A stretch of DNA of 64,000 bases from Thioalkalicoccus limnaeus (GCF_041197575.1 NZ_JBDKXB010000003.1:1-64000), one strand, 5' to 3'; numbered from the stretch's first letter, positions 52,231 to 62,205 are shown. Notes: a model not told the origin generated them from the sequence alone. Made by a program: numbers and translations.

Positions 52231-53576
52231 GGTCGAGCCTTGTGCAAGGCGGCGTAATAGAAGCCATCGGGGCCGCGGGGTGTCGGCAGCGTTTGACGAC
52301 CATGGCGCAGACCGAGACCCCAATGGTCGGGCAGCGGCTCCTCGATCGCGTCCGGGTGACGGGCTAAGAAGGCCGCGATCTGATCGGCGTTTTCGTCCGG
52401 CAGCAGCGAACAGGTGGCATAGAGCAGCCGTCCGCCGGGGGCCAAAAGGGTCCAGCTCGCGTCCAGCAACCGAACCTGTCGGGCGCACAGTGGCGCCAGA
52501 TCCTGCGGTCGGCGCAGCCACTTGATGTCCGGGTGGCGGCGGATGACACCGGTGGCCGTGCAGGGTACATCGAGCAGGATGCGATCGAAGGCGGGGCCGT
52601 CGCTCCAGTCGGGCTGAGGCTGGCCCGCGTCACCGACCGCGATCACCGCGGCGGTCAGGCCCAGTCGGTCAAGGCCGCTGCGCAGTCGATCGAGGCGCCC
52701 TGGGTCGCAGTCGATCGCGGTCAGTTCGACCTGATTGCAGCTGCGCTCGAGGATGTGGGCACTCTTGCCACCGGGGGCGGCGCAGGCATCCAGGACGCGC
52801 TCGCCGGGGCGGGCGTCCAGCAGATCGGCGGCCAACTGTGCCCCCGCATCCTGCACCGAGACGAGCCCCGCGTCGAAACCAGGCAACGCGGTGACAGGGA
52901 CAGGCCGATCGAGCATCAAGCCAGTCGGGGACTCGGCGATGGGGCGGGTGGTAAGGCCAGCCTGGGCCAGTTGCTCGGCATAGGCCGCACGGCTGGTCTT
53001 CATCGCGTTGACGCGGAGCGTCATCGGCGGAGGGGCGTTGCTCGCCGCGAGGATGGCCGGCCAGTGCTCCGGCCAGGCGTTGACCAGGGCCTCGCGCAGC
53101 CAGGTCGGAAACAGGTCGCGAACGCCTGGCTCGTCGGCCACTTGCCGCTCGAGGCACGCGCGCTCGCGCAGGTAACGGCGTAGCACGGCGTTCACGAGCG
53201 CTGCGGTATGCGGCTTGCCGAGCGCACGAGATGCCGAGACGGTTGCGGCTACCGCTGCGTGATCGGGAATCCGTGTCTCAGCGAGCTGGTAGAGACCGAT
53301 CAGGATCAGGGCGTCGATGTCCTTGTCCTTCGGCGCCAGCGGTCGATGCACGAGTCGCCGAGCCAGTGCCGCGAGGCGCGGCAGGATCCGCAGGGTTCCA
53401 AAGCTCAGCTCCTGGATCAGTGCCCGGTCGCGTTCGGGGCCGCCGCTGGCGAACCGCGCTAGACTGTCGGTCAGCGAGCGTCCCTGCGTCAGGACCGCGT
53501 GGACGGCACGGGCGGCGCATGCGCGGGTCTCGGCACCGGCGGTGGGTTCTTCTAGGCCTGTGATGGCTTCAGCCAA
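52227..53576 (-). CDS. rsmB: 16S rRNA (cytosine(967)-C(5))-methyltransferase RsmB
   Basis: The 449-residue enzyme combines an N-terminal NusB-like RNA-binding domain (about residues 15-140) with a Rossmann methyltransferase. SAM-binding motif LDACAAPGGKSAHILE and the two cysteine motifs, DVPCTATGVIRRHPD and YATCSLLPDENADQI, are visible. It methylates C967 of 16S rRNA. The start overlaps the fmt stop by 8 bp. Confidence 0.95.
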   Translation of the reverse strand: MAEAITGLEEPTAGAETRACAARAVHAVLTQGRSLTDSLARFASGGPERDRALIQELSFGTLRILPRLAALARRLVHRPLAPKDKDIDALILIGLYQLAETRIPDHAAVAATVSASRALGKPHTAALVNAVLRRYLRERACLERQVADEPGVRDLFPTWLREALVNAWPEHWPAILAASNAPPPMTLRVNAMKTSRAAYAEQLAQAGLTTRPIAESPTGLMLDRPVPVTALPGFDAGLVSVQDAGAQLAADLLDARPGERVLDACAAPGGKSAHILERSCNQVELTAIDCDPGRLDRLRSGLDRLGLTAAVIAVGDAGQPQPDWSDGPAFDRILLDVPCTATGVIRRHPDIKWLRRPQDLAPLCARQVRLLDASWTLLAPGGRLLYATCSLLPDENADQIAAFLARHPDAIEEPLPDHWGLGLRHGRQTLPTPRGPDGFYYAALHKARP

Positions 53577-54504
53577 ACCGATCTCCGCGCAATGGCCCGG
53601 CGTTCAGGAAGGCGGCAACGGGCAATGGGCGCCGCCCGGGAGCCTGGACGCGGGTCACGCGCAGGACCCCGTCACCGGTGGCGACATCGATGCCCGAGGC
53701 AGCGGCGGCGAGGATCGAACCGGCCGGCGCATCGGTCGCCAAATCAAGGGCCTCGCCGTCCCAGATGCGCAAGGTCTCACCAGCCAGGTTCGTATGGGCG
53801 ACCGGCCAGGGGTCGAAGGCCCGGATCTGCCGCTCGATGGCCTGTGCCGGGTGTTGCCAGTCGATCTTTGCCTCCTCCTTGGTCAGCTTCTTCGCGTAGG
53901 TGGCCTGGTCGTCATCCTGCGGGATCGGGTGGTGGCGGCCATCGATGATGTCCGGCAGCGCAGCCATCAGCGCCTCGGCCCCGAGTTGAGCCAGCCGATC
54001 ATGCAAGCTGCCTCCGGTTTCGCGCGGTGCGATCGCGGTCGTACGCGTCAGGTATACGGGGCCAGTATCGAGCCCCGCCTCCATCGCCATGATGCTGATG
54101 CCGGTCTCGCGGTCACCCGCGAGCAGCGCGCGCTGGATCGGTGCCGCGCCGCGCCAGCGCGGCAGCAACGAGGCATGGACGTTGATGCAGCCGAGGCGCG
54201 GGGCCGCGAGGACCCTCGTCGGCAGCAGCAACCCATAGGCGACCACGACCATCAGATCAGCCTCCAACGCCGCCAGATCGGCGACCGCAGTGGCGTCCTT
54301 CAGCGAGGTGGGCTGACGGATCGGTAGGTCATGAGCCAGCGCCGTCTGCTTGACGGCACTGATTGCGACGCGACGGCCGCGCCCGGCGGGCCGATCCGGT
54401 TGTGTATAGACCGCGACCACGCGCGCCGGGCTCTCGATCAAGGCCCGGAGCGTGGGAACCGCGAAGTCCGGCGTGCCGGCGAAGATGATTCGAATGTCCT
54501 GCAT
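53569..54504 (-). CDS. fmt: Methionyl-tRNA formyltransferase
   Basis: The 311-residue enzyme formylates initiator Met-tRNA with 10-formyl-tetrahydrofolate. N-terminal IIFAGTPDFAVPTLRALI and the catalytic block HASLLPRWRGAAPIQRALLAGD, followed by the C-terminal domain (QIRAFDPWPVAHT), are all present. ATG 54504 gives the usual MQDIRIIFAGTPDF start, 76 bp after def; the frame upstream of it is arginine/proline-rich and not conserved. Confidence 0.97.
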   Translation of the reverse strand: MQDIRIIFAGTPDFAVPTLRALIESPARVVAVYTQPDRPAGRGRRVAISAVKQTALAHDLPIRQPTSLKDATAVADLAALEADLMVVVAYGLLLPTRVLAAPRLGCINVHASLLPRWRGAAPIQRALLAGDRETGISIMAMEAGLDTGPVYLTRTTAIAPRETGGSLHDRLAQLGAEALMAALPDIIDGRHHPIPQDDDQATYAKKLTKEEAKIDWQHPAQAIERQIRAFDPWPVAHTNLAGETLRIWDGEALDLATDAPAGSILAAAASGIDVATGDGVLRVTRVQAPGRRPLPVAAFLNAGPLRGDRFG

Positions 54505-54580
54505 GTGTCGTGGCCGCCGTGGATGGAGCGGACGTCGCAATAGTGCTCCGGTCGGCCGAAGGGCCCCGGCCGCGGATGGG

Positions 54581-55117
54581 TCAGATGGCGCGGCGGGCCA
54601 CCGGGCGCTGGGCCGGCGGTGGTTGACGGCGGTCCTTTTCGAGCTTCTTGCGGATCCGATGGCGCTTCAGGCTCGAGATGTAATCGACGAACAACTTGCC
54701 ATCGAGATGGTCGATCTCATGCTGAATGCAGACCGCGAGGAACCCCTCGGCCTCCAGTTCAAACGGCCGACCGTCACGATCGAGCGCTGCGACGCGGATC
54801 CGTTCGGCTCGCGTCACCGGCTCGAAATAGCCAGGGACCGACAGGCATCCCTCTTCCATCAGGCCCTCGCCCTCCTTGCTCAGGATCCGTGGATTGATCA
54901 GGCAGATCGGTGTGTCTTTTTCCTCCGATACGTCGATCACGATGATCTGCCAGGGCTCGTTGATCTGAGTCGCCGCCAAGCCGACGCCGGGGGCCTCGTA
55001 CATGGTCTCCAGCATGTCATCGACGAGCCGCCGTACGCTGTCGTCGACCTCGGTGACGGGCTTGGCCTGTCGGCGCAGACGGGAATCGGGGAATGTCAGT
55101 ATCTGTAACTTGGCCAT
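54581..55117 (-). CDS. def: Peptide deformylase
   Basis: The 178-residue metalloenzyme has its three motifs: GVGLAATQ, EGCLSVP and QHEIDHL, the last two holding the Cys and two His metal ligands and the catalytic Glu. It removes the N-formyl group after translation. def-fmt-rsmB-DUF4390-ntrYX-trkA-trkH is one gene string on this strand. ATG 55117 is divergent from the LysM gene with a 108-bp gap. Confidence 0.97.
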   Translation of the reverse strand: MAKLQILTFPDSRLRRQAKPVTEVDDSVRRLVDDMLETMYEAPGVGLAATQINEPWQIIVIDVSEEKDTPICLINPRILSKEGEGLMEEGCLSVPGYFEPVTRAERIRVAALDRDGRPFELEAEGFLAVCIQHEIDHLDGKLFVDYISSLKRHRIRKKLEKDRRQPPPAQRPVARRAI

Positions 55118-55225
55118 GGGTCTGGTCGCGGGCTGGAACCCGCGTTGATCTCTGGGCTAATATCGCATGGTACACCCGAGCATGGGGGCGGGTGAATCCT
55201 CTTTCGACTCAAGCCGGAGTGCATT

Positions 55226-56419
55226 ATGGCCCCGATCCGTCGATTCTGTCCGCGCGGGCTCGCCCTGGGGATTCTGCTGGCACTGGTCGCCGCGGGTGTC
55301 TCGGCCGAAGAGAGACTGCACCCCAACCATCCGGAGCGCTACGTCGTCCGCGCCGGGGATACGCTGTGGGACATCGCCGGGCGCTTCCTCCGCGAGCCCT
55401 GGCGGTGGGGCGAGATCTGGGACGCCAATCCGGACATCGCCGATCCGGACCTGATCTACCCGGGTGACGTGCTCGTGCTGACCTATCGTGACGGCCGACC
55501 GCGCATCGGCGTCGAGTCGGGGCGCCTGCGCACGGTCAGGCTGACCCCGAGGGTCCGGGTCGAGGCCCTCGATGAGCCGATTCCGACGATACCGGCCAAT
55601 GTCATTGCCCCCTTTTTGACCCGCGTCCAGGTAACCGGCGAGCGTGATCTCGACCAGGCGCCCTATGTCGTCGGCTTCCCCGACGAGCATATCGTCGGTG
55701 GTGTCAGGGATTCGATCTATGTTCGCGCGATCACGACACGGGAGATCGAGCAGTTCCTGGTCGTGCGGTCCGGTCAGGCCTATCGCGATCCCGACACGGG
55801 CCGGGTGCTCGGCTACGAGGCGGCCCATGTCGCGAATGTCGAGCTGGAGCGTCCGGGCGATCCGGCAAGGCTGCGGGTGCGCCGTTCGATGATGGAGGTC
55901 GCGATCGGCGACCGGCTGGTCCCGGCCGACGAGACCGAGGCCCTGCGCCAATTCATCCCGCGACCGGCGCCGCCGGCACTCCGGGGACGCATCATCGCGG
56001 TCCTCAACGGTGTCTCCCAGATCGGGCAATACAATATCGTCGTGCTGAATCGCGGTTCCGAACAGGGGGTCGAGCGGGGCCACGTCTTCGACGTGTATCA
56101 GGGTGGCTACGAACGGCCCGACCAGGTGCTCGCCGGTGCCCCGCGCTGGCGTGATGTGCGCAGCGAGACCCCATTGTCGACGGAGTTCTGGTATGGCGAC
56201 CACCAGGTGATCGGGTGGCGACGCGACAGGCCGGATGCCAACACGCCCTTTCCTCTGCACGTCGAGGTCAGGCGGCCCGCGGCGACCTATGTCGTGCCCT
56301 ACGAACGATCTGGCACGCTCATGGTGTTCAGGGTGTTTCCGCAAGTCAGTTTTGCGCTGGTCATGAGCGCCGAACGGGCGATGAACGTCCAGGATAGCGT
56401 CAGCGCCCCGGAAACCTGA
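55226..56419 (+). CDS. LysM-domain exported protein
   Basis: The 397-residue protein has a signal peptide (cut near VSA, residue 27) and one LysM domain at about residues 38-86 (YVVRAGDTLWDIAGRFL ... NPDIADPDLIYPGDVLVL), which binds peptidoglycan. The long C-terminal part, of mixed beta type, has no recognised catalytic motif. The gene precedes dprA in many gammaproteobacteria, so its role may be in the cell wall, but no direct evidence is visible. It is 12 bp ahead of dprA. Confidence 0.92.
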   Translation: MAPIRRFCPRGLALGILLALVAAGVSAEERLHPNHPERYVVRAGDTLWDIAGRFLREPWRWGEIWDANPDIADPDLIYPGDVLVLTYRDGRPRIGVESGRLRTVRLTPRVRVEALDEPIPTIPANVIAPFLTRVQVTGERDLDQAPYVVGFPDEHIVGGVRDSIYVRAITTREIEQFLVVRSGQAYRDPDTGRVLGYEAAHVANVELERPGDPARLRVRRSMMEVAIGDRLVPADETEALRQFIPRPAPPALRGRIIAVLNGVSQIGQYNIVVLNRGSEQGVERGHVFDVYQGGYERPDQVLAGAPRWRDVRSETPLSTEFWYGDHQVIGWRRDRPDANTPFPLHVEVRRPAATYVVPYERSGTLMVFRVFPQVSFALVMSAERAMNVQDSVSAPET

Positions 56420-56431
56420 GCGGCGCTTCCG

Positions 56432-57589
56432 GTGTCGGCGCCGACGATACAGGATCGCCGTTTCCCGTGGCTGGTCCTGGCGATGACGCCGGGGCTTGGA
56501 CGCCGCGCGCTCGACGCCTTGCTGGCCCGGTACGGGACAGCGTCCGAACTGGTCGCTGCCGGCGCCGATGATTTGGCCAGGGCGGGGCTGGCGCGTGAGA
56601 TCGGCGCGGCCATCGAGCGCCCCGATCTGGCCAGGATCTCGGCCTCGATCGAATGGGCCGAGCAGGCCGGTGGCCATCTTCTGACCCGCGACGATCCGCG
56701 TTATCCGCCCCAGCTGGCCGAGCTGTCCGATGCGCCTTTGGTGCTTTACTGCCGCGGCGATCCGACGCTGTTGAGCGATCCGCAGGTGGCGATCGTCGGC
56801 AGTCGCACCCCGACTCCACAGGGCCTCGAGATCACGCGACAACTGGCTTGCGAGCTGGCCGGTCGGGGTCTTGTGGTCACCAGCGGTCTCGCCCGCGGGA
56901 TCGATGGCGCGGCCCACGAGGGGGCTCTCGAGGCCGGTCCTACCATCGCGGTGCTTGGCACCGGGCCGGATCGCGTCTATCCGGCGACGCATCGACGGCT
57001 TGCCCACCGGATCGCCGAAAAGGGTGCCTTGGTGACCGAGTATCCACCCGGTACCGGCCCACAAGCCCATCACTTCCCGCGTCGCAACCGCCTGATCAGC
57101 GGCTTGAGCCTCGGGGTCCTGGTCACCGAGGCTGCGGAGCGGAGCGGTTCCTTGATCACCGCCCGCCTGGCTGGCGAGCAGGGGCGCGAGGTTTTCGCGA
57201 TGCCCGGCTCGATCCGCAATCCGCGAGCCCGCGGTTGTCACCGGCTCATCCGCCAGGGGGCCACGCTCGTCGAGTGCGCCGAGGACGTGCTCGTCGAGAT
57301 CGCCCCGCAGCTGAGCGGGCTTATGACGCAGGTCCGCGTTGCACCATCCCGTGGCGCGGATGGGGCCGCTTCCGCTCCGACGTTGGCTCCGCTCGACGAA
57401 CAACACCAAGGCTTGCTGTCGGCGATGGGATACGATCCTGTCGTGCCGGACGAATTGATCGCCCGCACCGGCTTGCCGTCCGCTAGGATTGCCTCGATGC
57501 TCTTGTTGCTAGAGCTCGAAGGTCATGTATCATCCTGTCCAGGAGGCCGCTACTGCCGGACCTCGGGTCGCGATAGCGAATCCTGTTGA
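56432..57589 (+). CDS. dprA: DNA-processing protein DprA (Smf)
   Basis: The 385-residue Rossmann-fold protein has GSRTPTPQGLEITRQLA, TSGLARGIDGAAHEGAL, FPRRNRLISGLS and VTEAAERSGSLITARLA, and a C-terminal winged helix. DprA loads RecA on incoming single-stranded DNA in natural transformation and is widespread even in non-competent bacteria. Start at GTG 56432, 12 bp after the LysM gene; an ATG downstream would cut a conserved N-terminal region. Confidence 0.93.
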   Translation: MSAPTIQDRRFPWLVLAMTPGLGRRALDALLARYGTASELVAAGADDLARAGLAREIGAAIERPDLARISASIEWAEQAGGHLLTRDDPRYPPQLAELSDAPLVLYCRGDPTLLSDPQVAIVGSRTPTPQGLEITRQLACELAGRGLVVTSGLARGIDGAAHEGALEAGPTIAVLGTGPDRVYPATHRRLAHRIAEKGALVTEYPPGTGPQAHHFPRRNRLISGLSLGVLVTEAAERSGSLITARLAGEQGREVFAMPGSIRNPRARGCHRLIRQGATLVECAEDVLVEIAPQLSGLMTQVRVAPSRGADGAASAPTLAPLDEQHQGLLSAMGYDPVVPDELIARTGLPSARIASMLLLLELEGHVSSCPGGRYCRTSGRDSESC

Positions 57590-57661
57590 GGGCCGCGCGG
57601 GTCGGCTTGGCCGATGCCATCGCGCGTCGATGGCGGTTCGTATTTGTCTCGAGGTCCCTGG

Positions 57662-58138
57662 ATGTACGAGAACACCGTCGAAGTCCTGATCTACCTGTAC
57701 GAGAACTACATGGATGGGGAGAATGCGGCACCGGTCGATCAAGGCGAACTGGAAACGGAGTTGACGCACGCTGGCTTCACGCAGGTCGAGGTTCGCAAGG
57801 CCCTGCGCTGGCTCGATGATCTCGCCACTGGCACGCGCACCGCTGCGTATCGGGCCTGTCGCGGGGGGTCGATGCGCGTCTTCACGACGGCCGAGATCGC
57901 AAAGCTGGATTGCGAGGCCCGCGGTCTGCTGCTGTTCCTCGAGCAGGCCGGGATCCTGGACCCAGTCAGCCGCGAGTTCGTGATCGAGCGGGCACTGGCT
58001 TTGGAACAGCCGCAGTTGACGATCGAAGAACTCAAATGGGTCGTGTTGCTGGTCCTGATGAGCCGACCCGGCCGCGAGGATGCCTATACGCAGATGGAAG
58101 ACCTGATCTACTGCGAGATCCCGCCCTACCTGCACTAG
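57662..58138 (+). CDS. smg: Smg (DUF494) family protein
   Basis: The 158-residue acidic protein begins MYENTVEVLIYLYENYMD and contains the Smg/DUF494 block VFTTAEIAKLDCEARGLLLFLEQAGILD and a C-terminal EELKWVVLLVLMSRPG segment. Smg proteins are encoded between dprA and topA in gammaproteobacteria; their function is not established. ATG 57662 with GAGG upstream fits the family N terminus. Confidence 0.92.
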   Translation: MYENTVEVLIYLYENYMDGENAAPVDQGELETELTHAGFTQVEVRKALRWLDDLATGTRTAAYRACRGGSMRVFTTAEIAKLDCEARGLLLFLEQAGILDPVSREFVIERALALEQPQLTIEELKWVVLLVLMSRPGREDAYTQMEDLIYCEIPPYLH

Positions 58139-58291
58139 TGCCCCGGTCGCGCGCCCGGCGGCGCGGCGTTCGGTGCCGAGCGACCCTACCGGGTCTCGAT
58201 CTCGATCGGTCGGTCTCGATTGGGCCGCCCCCTTGACGTCCGAGACCGGGATCGTATCTCCTAGGCGCCCCATCAGCCATGCCGCGCGACT

Positions 58292-60646
58292 ATGAATCTG
58301 GTAATCGTCGAATCACCCGCCAAGGCCAAGACCATCAAGAAGTACCTGGGTCCCGACTTCGAGGTACTGGCGTCCTACGGCCATGTGCGGGACTTGGTCC
58401 CGAAGGAGGGCGCGGTCGATCCGGACCAGGGTTTTCGCATGCTGTACCAGGTCATCGACCGCAGCGAAAAGCATGTCCAGGGGATCGCTCGTCGGCTCAA
58501 GGATGCCGAGGCGCTGTATCTGGCGACCGACCCGGATCGTGAAGGCGAGGCCATCTCCTGGCATCTCTACGAGCTGCTCAAGGGTCGTCGCCAGCTCGGT
58601 GACAAGCCCGTGCATCGGGTCGTCTTCAACGAGATCACCAAGCGCGCGGTCCAGGATGCCGTCGCACATCCCCGCCGCCTGTCGATTGAACTTGTCAATG
58701 CTCAGCAGGCGCGCCGCGCGCTCGACTACCTGGTCGGCTTCAACCTGTCCCCGCTGCTGTGGAAGAAGGTGCGGCGCGGTCTGTCGGCGGGTCGCGTGCA
58801 GAGCCCGGCGCTGCGGCTGATCGTCGAGCGCGAACAGGAGATCGAGGCCTTCGTCCGCCGTGAATACTGGACGGTCGAGGCCGATCTGGCGAAGGACACC
58901 AAACCCTTCGTCGCCAAGCTGATCGAATTCGCCGGCGACAAGCTCGAGCAGTTCAGCATTACCGACGGCGACCGTGCCGCCGAGGTCACCGGGGCGCTGG
59001 AGCGGGCCGCTGCCGGGCATCTGCGGGTCGTTGCGGTCGAGCGCAAGCAGCGCAAGCGTTTTCCGGCCCCCCCCTTCATTACCTCGACACTGCAACAGGA
59101 GGCCGCGCGCAAGCTCGGTTTCACGGCGCAGCGGACCATGCGCATCGCGCAACAGCTCTACGAAGGCGTCGACGTCGGCGATGGGGCGGTCGGTTTGATC
59201 ACCTACATGCGGACCGACTCGGTCCATCTGGCGCAGGAGGCGTTGACCGAGATCCGCGGCTATGTCGCCGACCGCTATGGCGCCGAGCAGGTTCCGTCGC
59301 AGCCGAGGCGTTACAAGACCAAGGCGAAGAACGCCCAAGAGGCGCACGAGGCGATCCGGCCGAGCTCGATTCGGCGCGAGCCCGGCGCCTTGAGGGCGCA
59401 CCTGACCAACGATCAGTTCCGGCTCTATGAACTGATCTGGAAGCGCACGCTCGCCTGCCAGATGGCCCATGCGCTGATCAATACCGTTGGGGTCAATCTC
59501 ACGCCCGGCGGCGGGCACCTGTTTCGGGCGACCGGCTCGACCGTCGCCGAGCCTGGTTTCATGGTCGTCTACCTCGAGGGTCGCGACGACGAGCAGACGG
59601 CCGATGACGATGAGGAACGGATGCTGCCACCGCTCGCCGAGGGGGATCTCGTCGATCTCGTAGCGCTGCGCCCCGAACAGCACTTCACGGAGCCGCCGCC
59701 GCGTTACAGCGAGGCGACCCTGGTCAAGGCGCTCGAAGAGTTCGGCATCGGCCGGCCCTCGACGTACGCCAGCATCATCTCGACGCTGCAGGAGCGCGAG
59801 TATGTGCAACTGGAGAAGAAGCGGTTCATCCCGACCGATGTCGGTCGGGTCGTCAATCGTTTCCTGACCAACCATTTCGCGTCTTATGTCGACTACGATT
59901 TCACGGCCAAGCTCGAGGACGAACTCGATGCGGTCGCGCGCGGCGAAGGGGACTGGATCCCGCTGCTCGAACAGTTCTGGCGGCCCTTCAAAGAACGGAT
60001 CCATTACACGGAGGAGAATGTCAAGCGCAGCGACGTCACCCAGGAGCGCATCGACGAACCATGTCCGAAGTGTGGTTCGGCCCTGGCGATCCGCCTTGGC
60101 CGCCATGGCCGCTTCATCGGCTGTACCAACTATCCGGCCTGCGATTACACGCGGGATCTCGGCAGCGACAAGGCCGAGCCCGAGGCCCCGGAGGTGGTTG
60201 CCGATCGCGCGTGTCCCAAATGCGGCTCGGCGCTGCATGTGAAACGCGGCCGGTTCGGACGCTTCATCGGTTGCAGCGCCTATCCGACCTGCAAACATAT
60301 CGAACCGCTCGAACGCCCCGAGGATACGGGTGTCACCTGCCCCAAGTGCAATCGCGGCACACTGCAGAAGAAGAAGTCGCGGCGCGGCAAGATCTTCTAT
60401 TCGTGCTCGACCTATCCGACCTGCGACTATGCGGTCTGGAACGAACCGCTCGCCGAGCCCTGCCCGAACTGCGGCTGGGCGATTCTGACGAAGAAGGTGG
60501 CACGCGGTGGGGGCGAGACGAAAGTCTGCCCGCAGAAGGACTGCGGCTACACGGCGCCCTCGGCCGAACAAGAGCCAACGGCCGTACCGGAGCCAGATGT
60601 CCAGGCTTCCGCGCCGCGCCGCCGTCGTGCACGGACCTCATCATGA
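58292..60646 (+). CDS. topA: DNA topoisomerase I
   Basis: The 784-residue type IA enzyme has a TOPRIM domain (MNLVIVESPAKAKTIKKYLG, DPDREGEAISWHL), the catalytic tyrosine in GLITYMRTDSVHL, and the C-terminal part with four Cys4 zinc ribbons (CPKC...C, each about 25 residues apart, last one CPNCGWAI...CPQKDC). It relaxes negative supercoils. The ATG at 58292 has no clear Shine-Dalgarno. Not followed closely by another gene on this strand. Confidence 0.96.
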   Translation: MNLVIVESPAKAKTIKKYLGPDFEVLASYGHVRDLVPKEGAVDPDQGFRMLYQVIDRSEKHVQGIARRLKDAEALYLATDPDREGEAISWHLYELLKGRRQLGDKPVHRVVFNEITKRAVQDAVAHPRRLSIELVNAQQARRALDYLVGFNLSPLLWKKVRRGLSAGRVQSPALRLIVEREQEIEAFVRREYWTVEADLAKDTKPFVAKLIEFAGDKLEQFSITDGDRAAEVTGALERAAAGHLRVVAVERKQRKRFPAPPFITSTLQQEAARKLGFTAQRTMRIAQQLYEGVDVGDGAVGLITYMRTDSVHLAQEALTEIRGYVADRYGAEQVPSQPRRYKTKAKNAQEAHEAIRPSSIRREPGALRAHLTNDQFRLYELIWKRTLACQMAHALINTVGVNLTPGGGHLFRATGSTVAEPGFMVVYLEGRDDEQTADDDEERMLPPLAEGDLVDLVALRPEQHFTEPPPRYSEATLVKALEEFGIGRPSTYASIISTLQEREYVQLEKKRFIPTDVGRVVNRFLTNHFASYVDYDFTAKLEDELDAVARGEGDWIPLLEQFWRPFKERIHYTEENVKRSDVTQERIDEPCPKCGSALAIRLGRHGRFIGCTNYPACDYTRDLGSDKAEPEAPEVVADRACPKCGSALHVKRGRFGRFIGCSAYPTCKHIEPLERPEDTGVTCPKCNRGTLQKKKSRRGKIFYSCSTYPTCDYAVWNEPLAEPCPNCGWAILTKKVARGGGETKVCPQKDCGYTAPSAEQEPTAVPEPDVQASAPRRRRARTSS

Positions 60647-60772
60647 GCCGCCAGCCCGGCGCGTGCCGGCGCCGGTTCGTCGGCGCGACCTGATCGCAAG
60701 CGCGGAACGCCCGAGGATCGCCGCGGGCGCACGCGGTGTGCCGAGCGCCCGTTGCGGTGCCCGGAACGGACC

Positions 60773-60898
60773 CTACTTTGAGAAGAGCGACCTGACCCAG
60801 GTCACGACCTTGTCCTGAATGTCGCGCGCCCAAGGCGGTTGCGGCCAATTCCAGCCGATGATGATGCCGATGGCCAGGATGAAGAGTGCGGATAACAT
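60773..60898 (-). CDS. 41-residue membrane miniprotein (hypothetical)
   Basis: The ATG at 60898 follows AGGA with 9 nt spacing, and the 41-residue product reads as a single hydrophobic helix (MLSALFILAIGIIIGW) followed by a short amphipathic tail ending LFSK. The length and pattern are typical of bacterial one-helix membrane proteins. It is alone, 126 bp from topA on the opposite strand. No family assigned. Confidence 0.5.
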   Translation of the reverse strand: MLSALFILAIGIIIGWNWPQPPWARDIQDKVVTWVRSLFSK

Positions 60899-61143
60899 TT
60901 GGAGAATCCTCGCTGTGCAAAGGGCTCGCGGCCCGAAAGAAAACCGGCGCGTCGGCCAGCGATGAGGTCTCCGAGTGACCCTTGATCTGGCCTCGTCCGA
61001 ATCCGGCGATCGATTGTCGCATGATGCCGGTGACCGGTGGCAAACCTCGGTTGCTCGAGAGCGGTTGCTCCTGACCACGCAGGCAACGGATGACCGCCGT
61101 GATTAGACAACCGCATCATCACCCGCATAAGGAGTCATGACCG

Positions 61144-62205
61144 GTGAGCCGTATCAAAGCCCAGGTTATTCCGTGGATCGAACGCGGACTCGTGCCCGAT
61201 GCGCTGGTGCGCTGGGGGATCCGCGATCTCTTGCGTCAGCGGCTTGCCGAGTTGCCGACGGCCGATTGCGAGGCCGCGGCCCGGCACAAGATGGCCTTCG
61301 TCGCGCGGATGGATGCCTCGGCGATCGCCGAGGTCCCGGATCAGGCCAATGCCCAGCACTACGAACTGCCGCCCGAATTCTTCGAGGCGATGTTGGGGCC
61401 GCGGCGCAAGTACAGTTGCTGTCACTGGCCGGACGGGGTCGCGGATCTGGCGGTCGCCGAGGAGGCGTCGCTCAAGTTGACCGTGGAGCGGGCCGGCATC
61501 GTGAACGGGATGCGGGTGCTCGATCTGGGTTGCGGCTGGGGTTCCTTCAGCCTATGGGTCGCGAGCCATTTTCCCGATTGCCAGGTGACGGCGGTCTCGA
61601 ACTCGCACGGGCAACGAGGCTTCATCGAGTCCGAGATGGCGCGCCGTCATCTGGGGAACCTGACCGTGATCACTGCCGACATGAACCATTTCGCGGCGCC
61701 GACCCGCTATGATCGGATCGTGTCGCTCGAGATGTTCGAGCACATCCGCAACCATCGCCGGCTCTATGCGCGGGTCGCCGACTGGCTGGAACCGGACGGC
61801 CGGTTCTTCATGCACATCTTCTGTCATCGCGCTCACCCTTACCTCTTCGAGGAACAGGGACCGACCGATTGGATGGGCCGTTACTTCTTCTCCGGCGGCA
61901 TCATGCCGAGCGCCGACCTGCCGCTCCTTTTTCCGGACCATCTGCGAATCCGCGATTTCTGGTGCCTGAACGGTCGCCACTACGAGCGCACGCTGAATGC
62001 GTGGCTGGCGCAGATGGACGCCCGCCGTGCCCAGATCTGGCCGATCCTGGAACGGACCTACGGCGCCGCTGACGCGGCCCTCTGGTGGGTACGCTGGCGG
62101 CTCTTCCTGATGGCCTGCGCCGAACTCTTCGGCTTTCGTCGGGGACAGGAGTGGTATGTCGGCCATTATCTGCTCGGCCGCGCCGACCAAGCAGATATCG
62201 GCTGA
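61144..62205 (+). CDS. Cyclopropane-fatty-acyl-phospholipid synthase family SAM methyltransferase
   Basis: The 353-residue protein has the CFA-synthase pattern: NAQHYELPPEFFEAMLGP, SAM-binding VLDLGCGWGSFSLWVA, SLEMFEHIRNHRRLYARV and the catalytic-region block FMHIFCHRAHPYLFEEQG. Proteins with this signature methylate or cyclopropanate unsaturated phospholipid acyl chains. It is shorter at the N terminus than E. coli Cfa and the C-terminal end is tryptophan-rich. Start is GTG 61144, 9 nt after GGAG; a nearby ATG is in another frame. Exact lipid product is not predictable. Confidence 0.88.
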   Translation: MSRIKAQVIPWIERGLVPDALVRWGIRDLLRQRLAELPTADCEAAARHKMAFVARMDASAIAEVPDQANAQHYELPPEFFEAMLGPRRKYSCCHWPDGVADLAVAEEASLKLTVERAGIVNGMRVLDLGCGWGSFSLWVASHFPDCQVTAVSNSHGQRGFIESEMARRHLGNLTVITADMNHFAAPTRYDRIVSLEMFEHIRNHRRLYARVADWLEPDGRFFMHIFCHRAHPYLFEEQGPTDWMGRYFFSGGIMPSADLPLLFPDHLRIRDFWCLNGRHYERTLNAWLAQMDARRAQIWPILERTYGAADAALWWVRWRLFLMACAELFGFRRGQEWYVGHYLLGRADQADIG

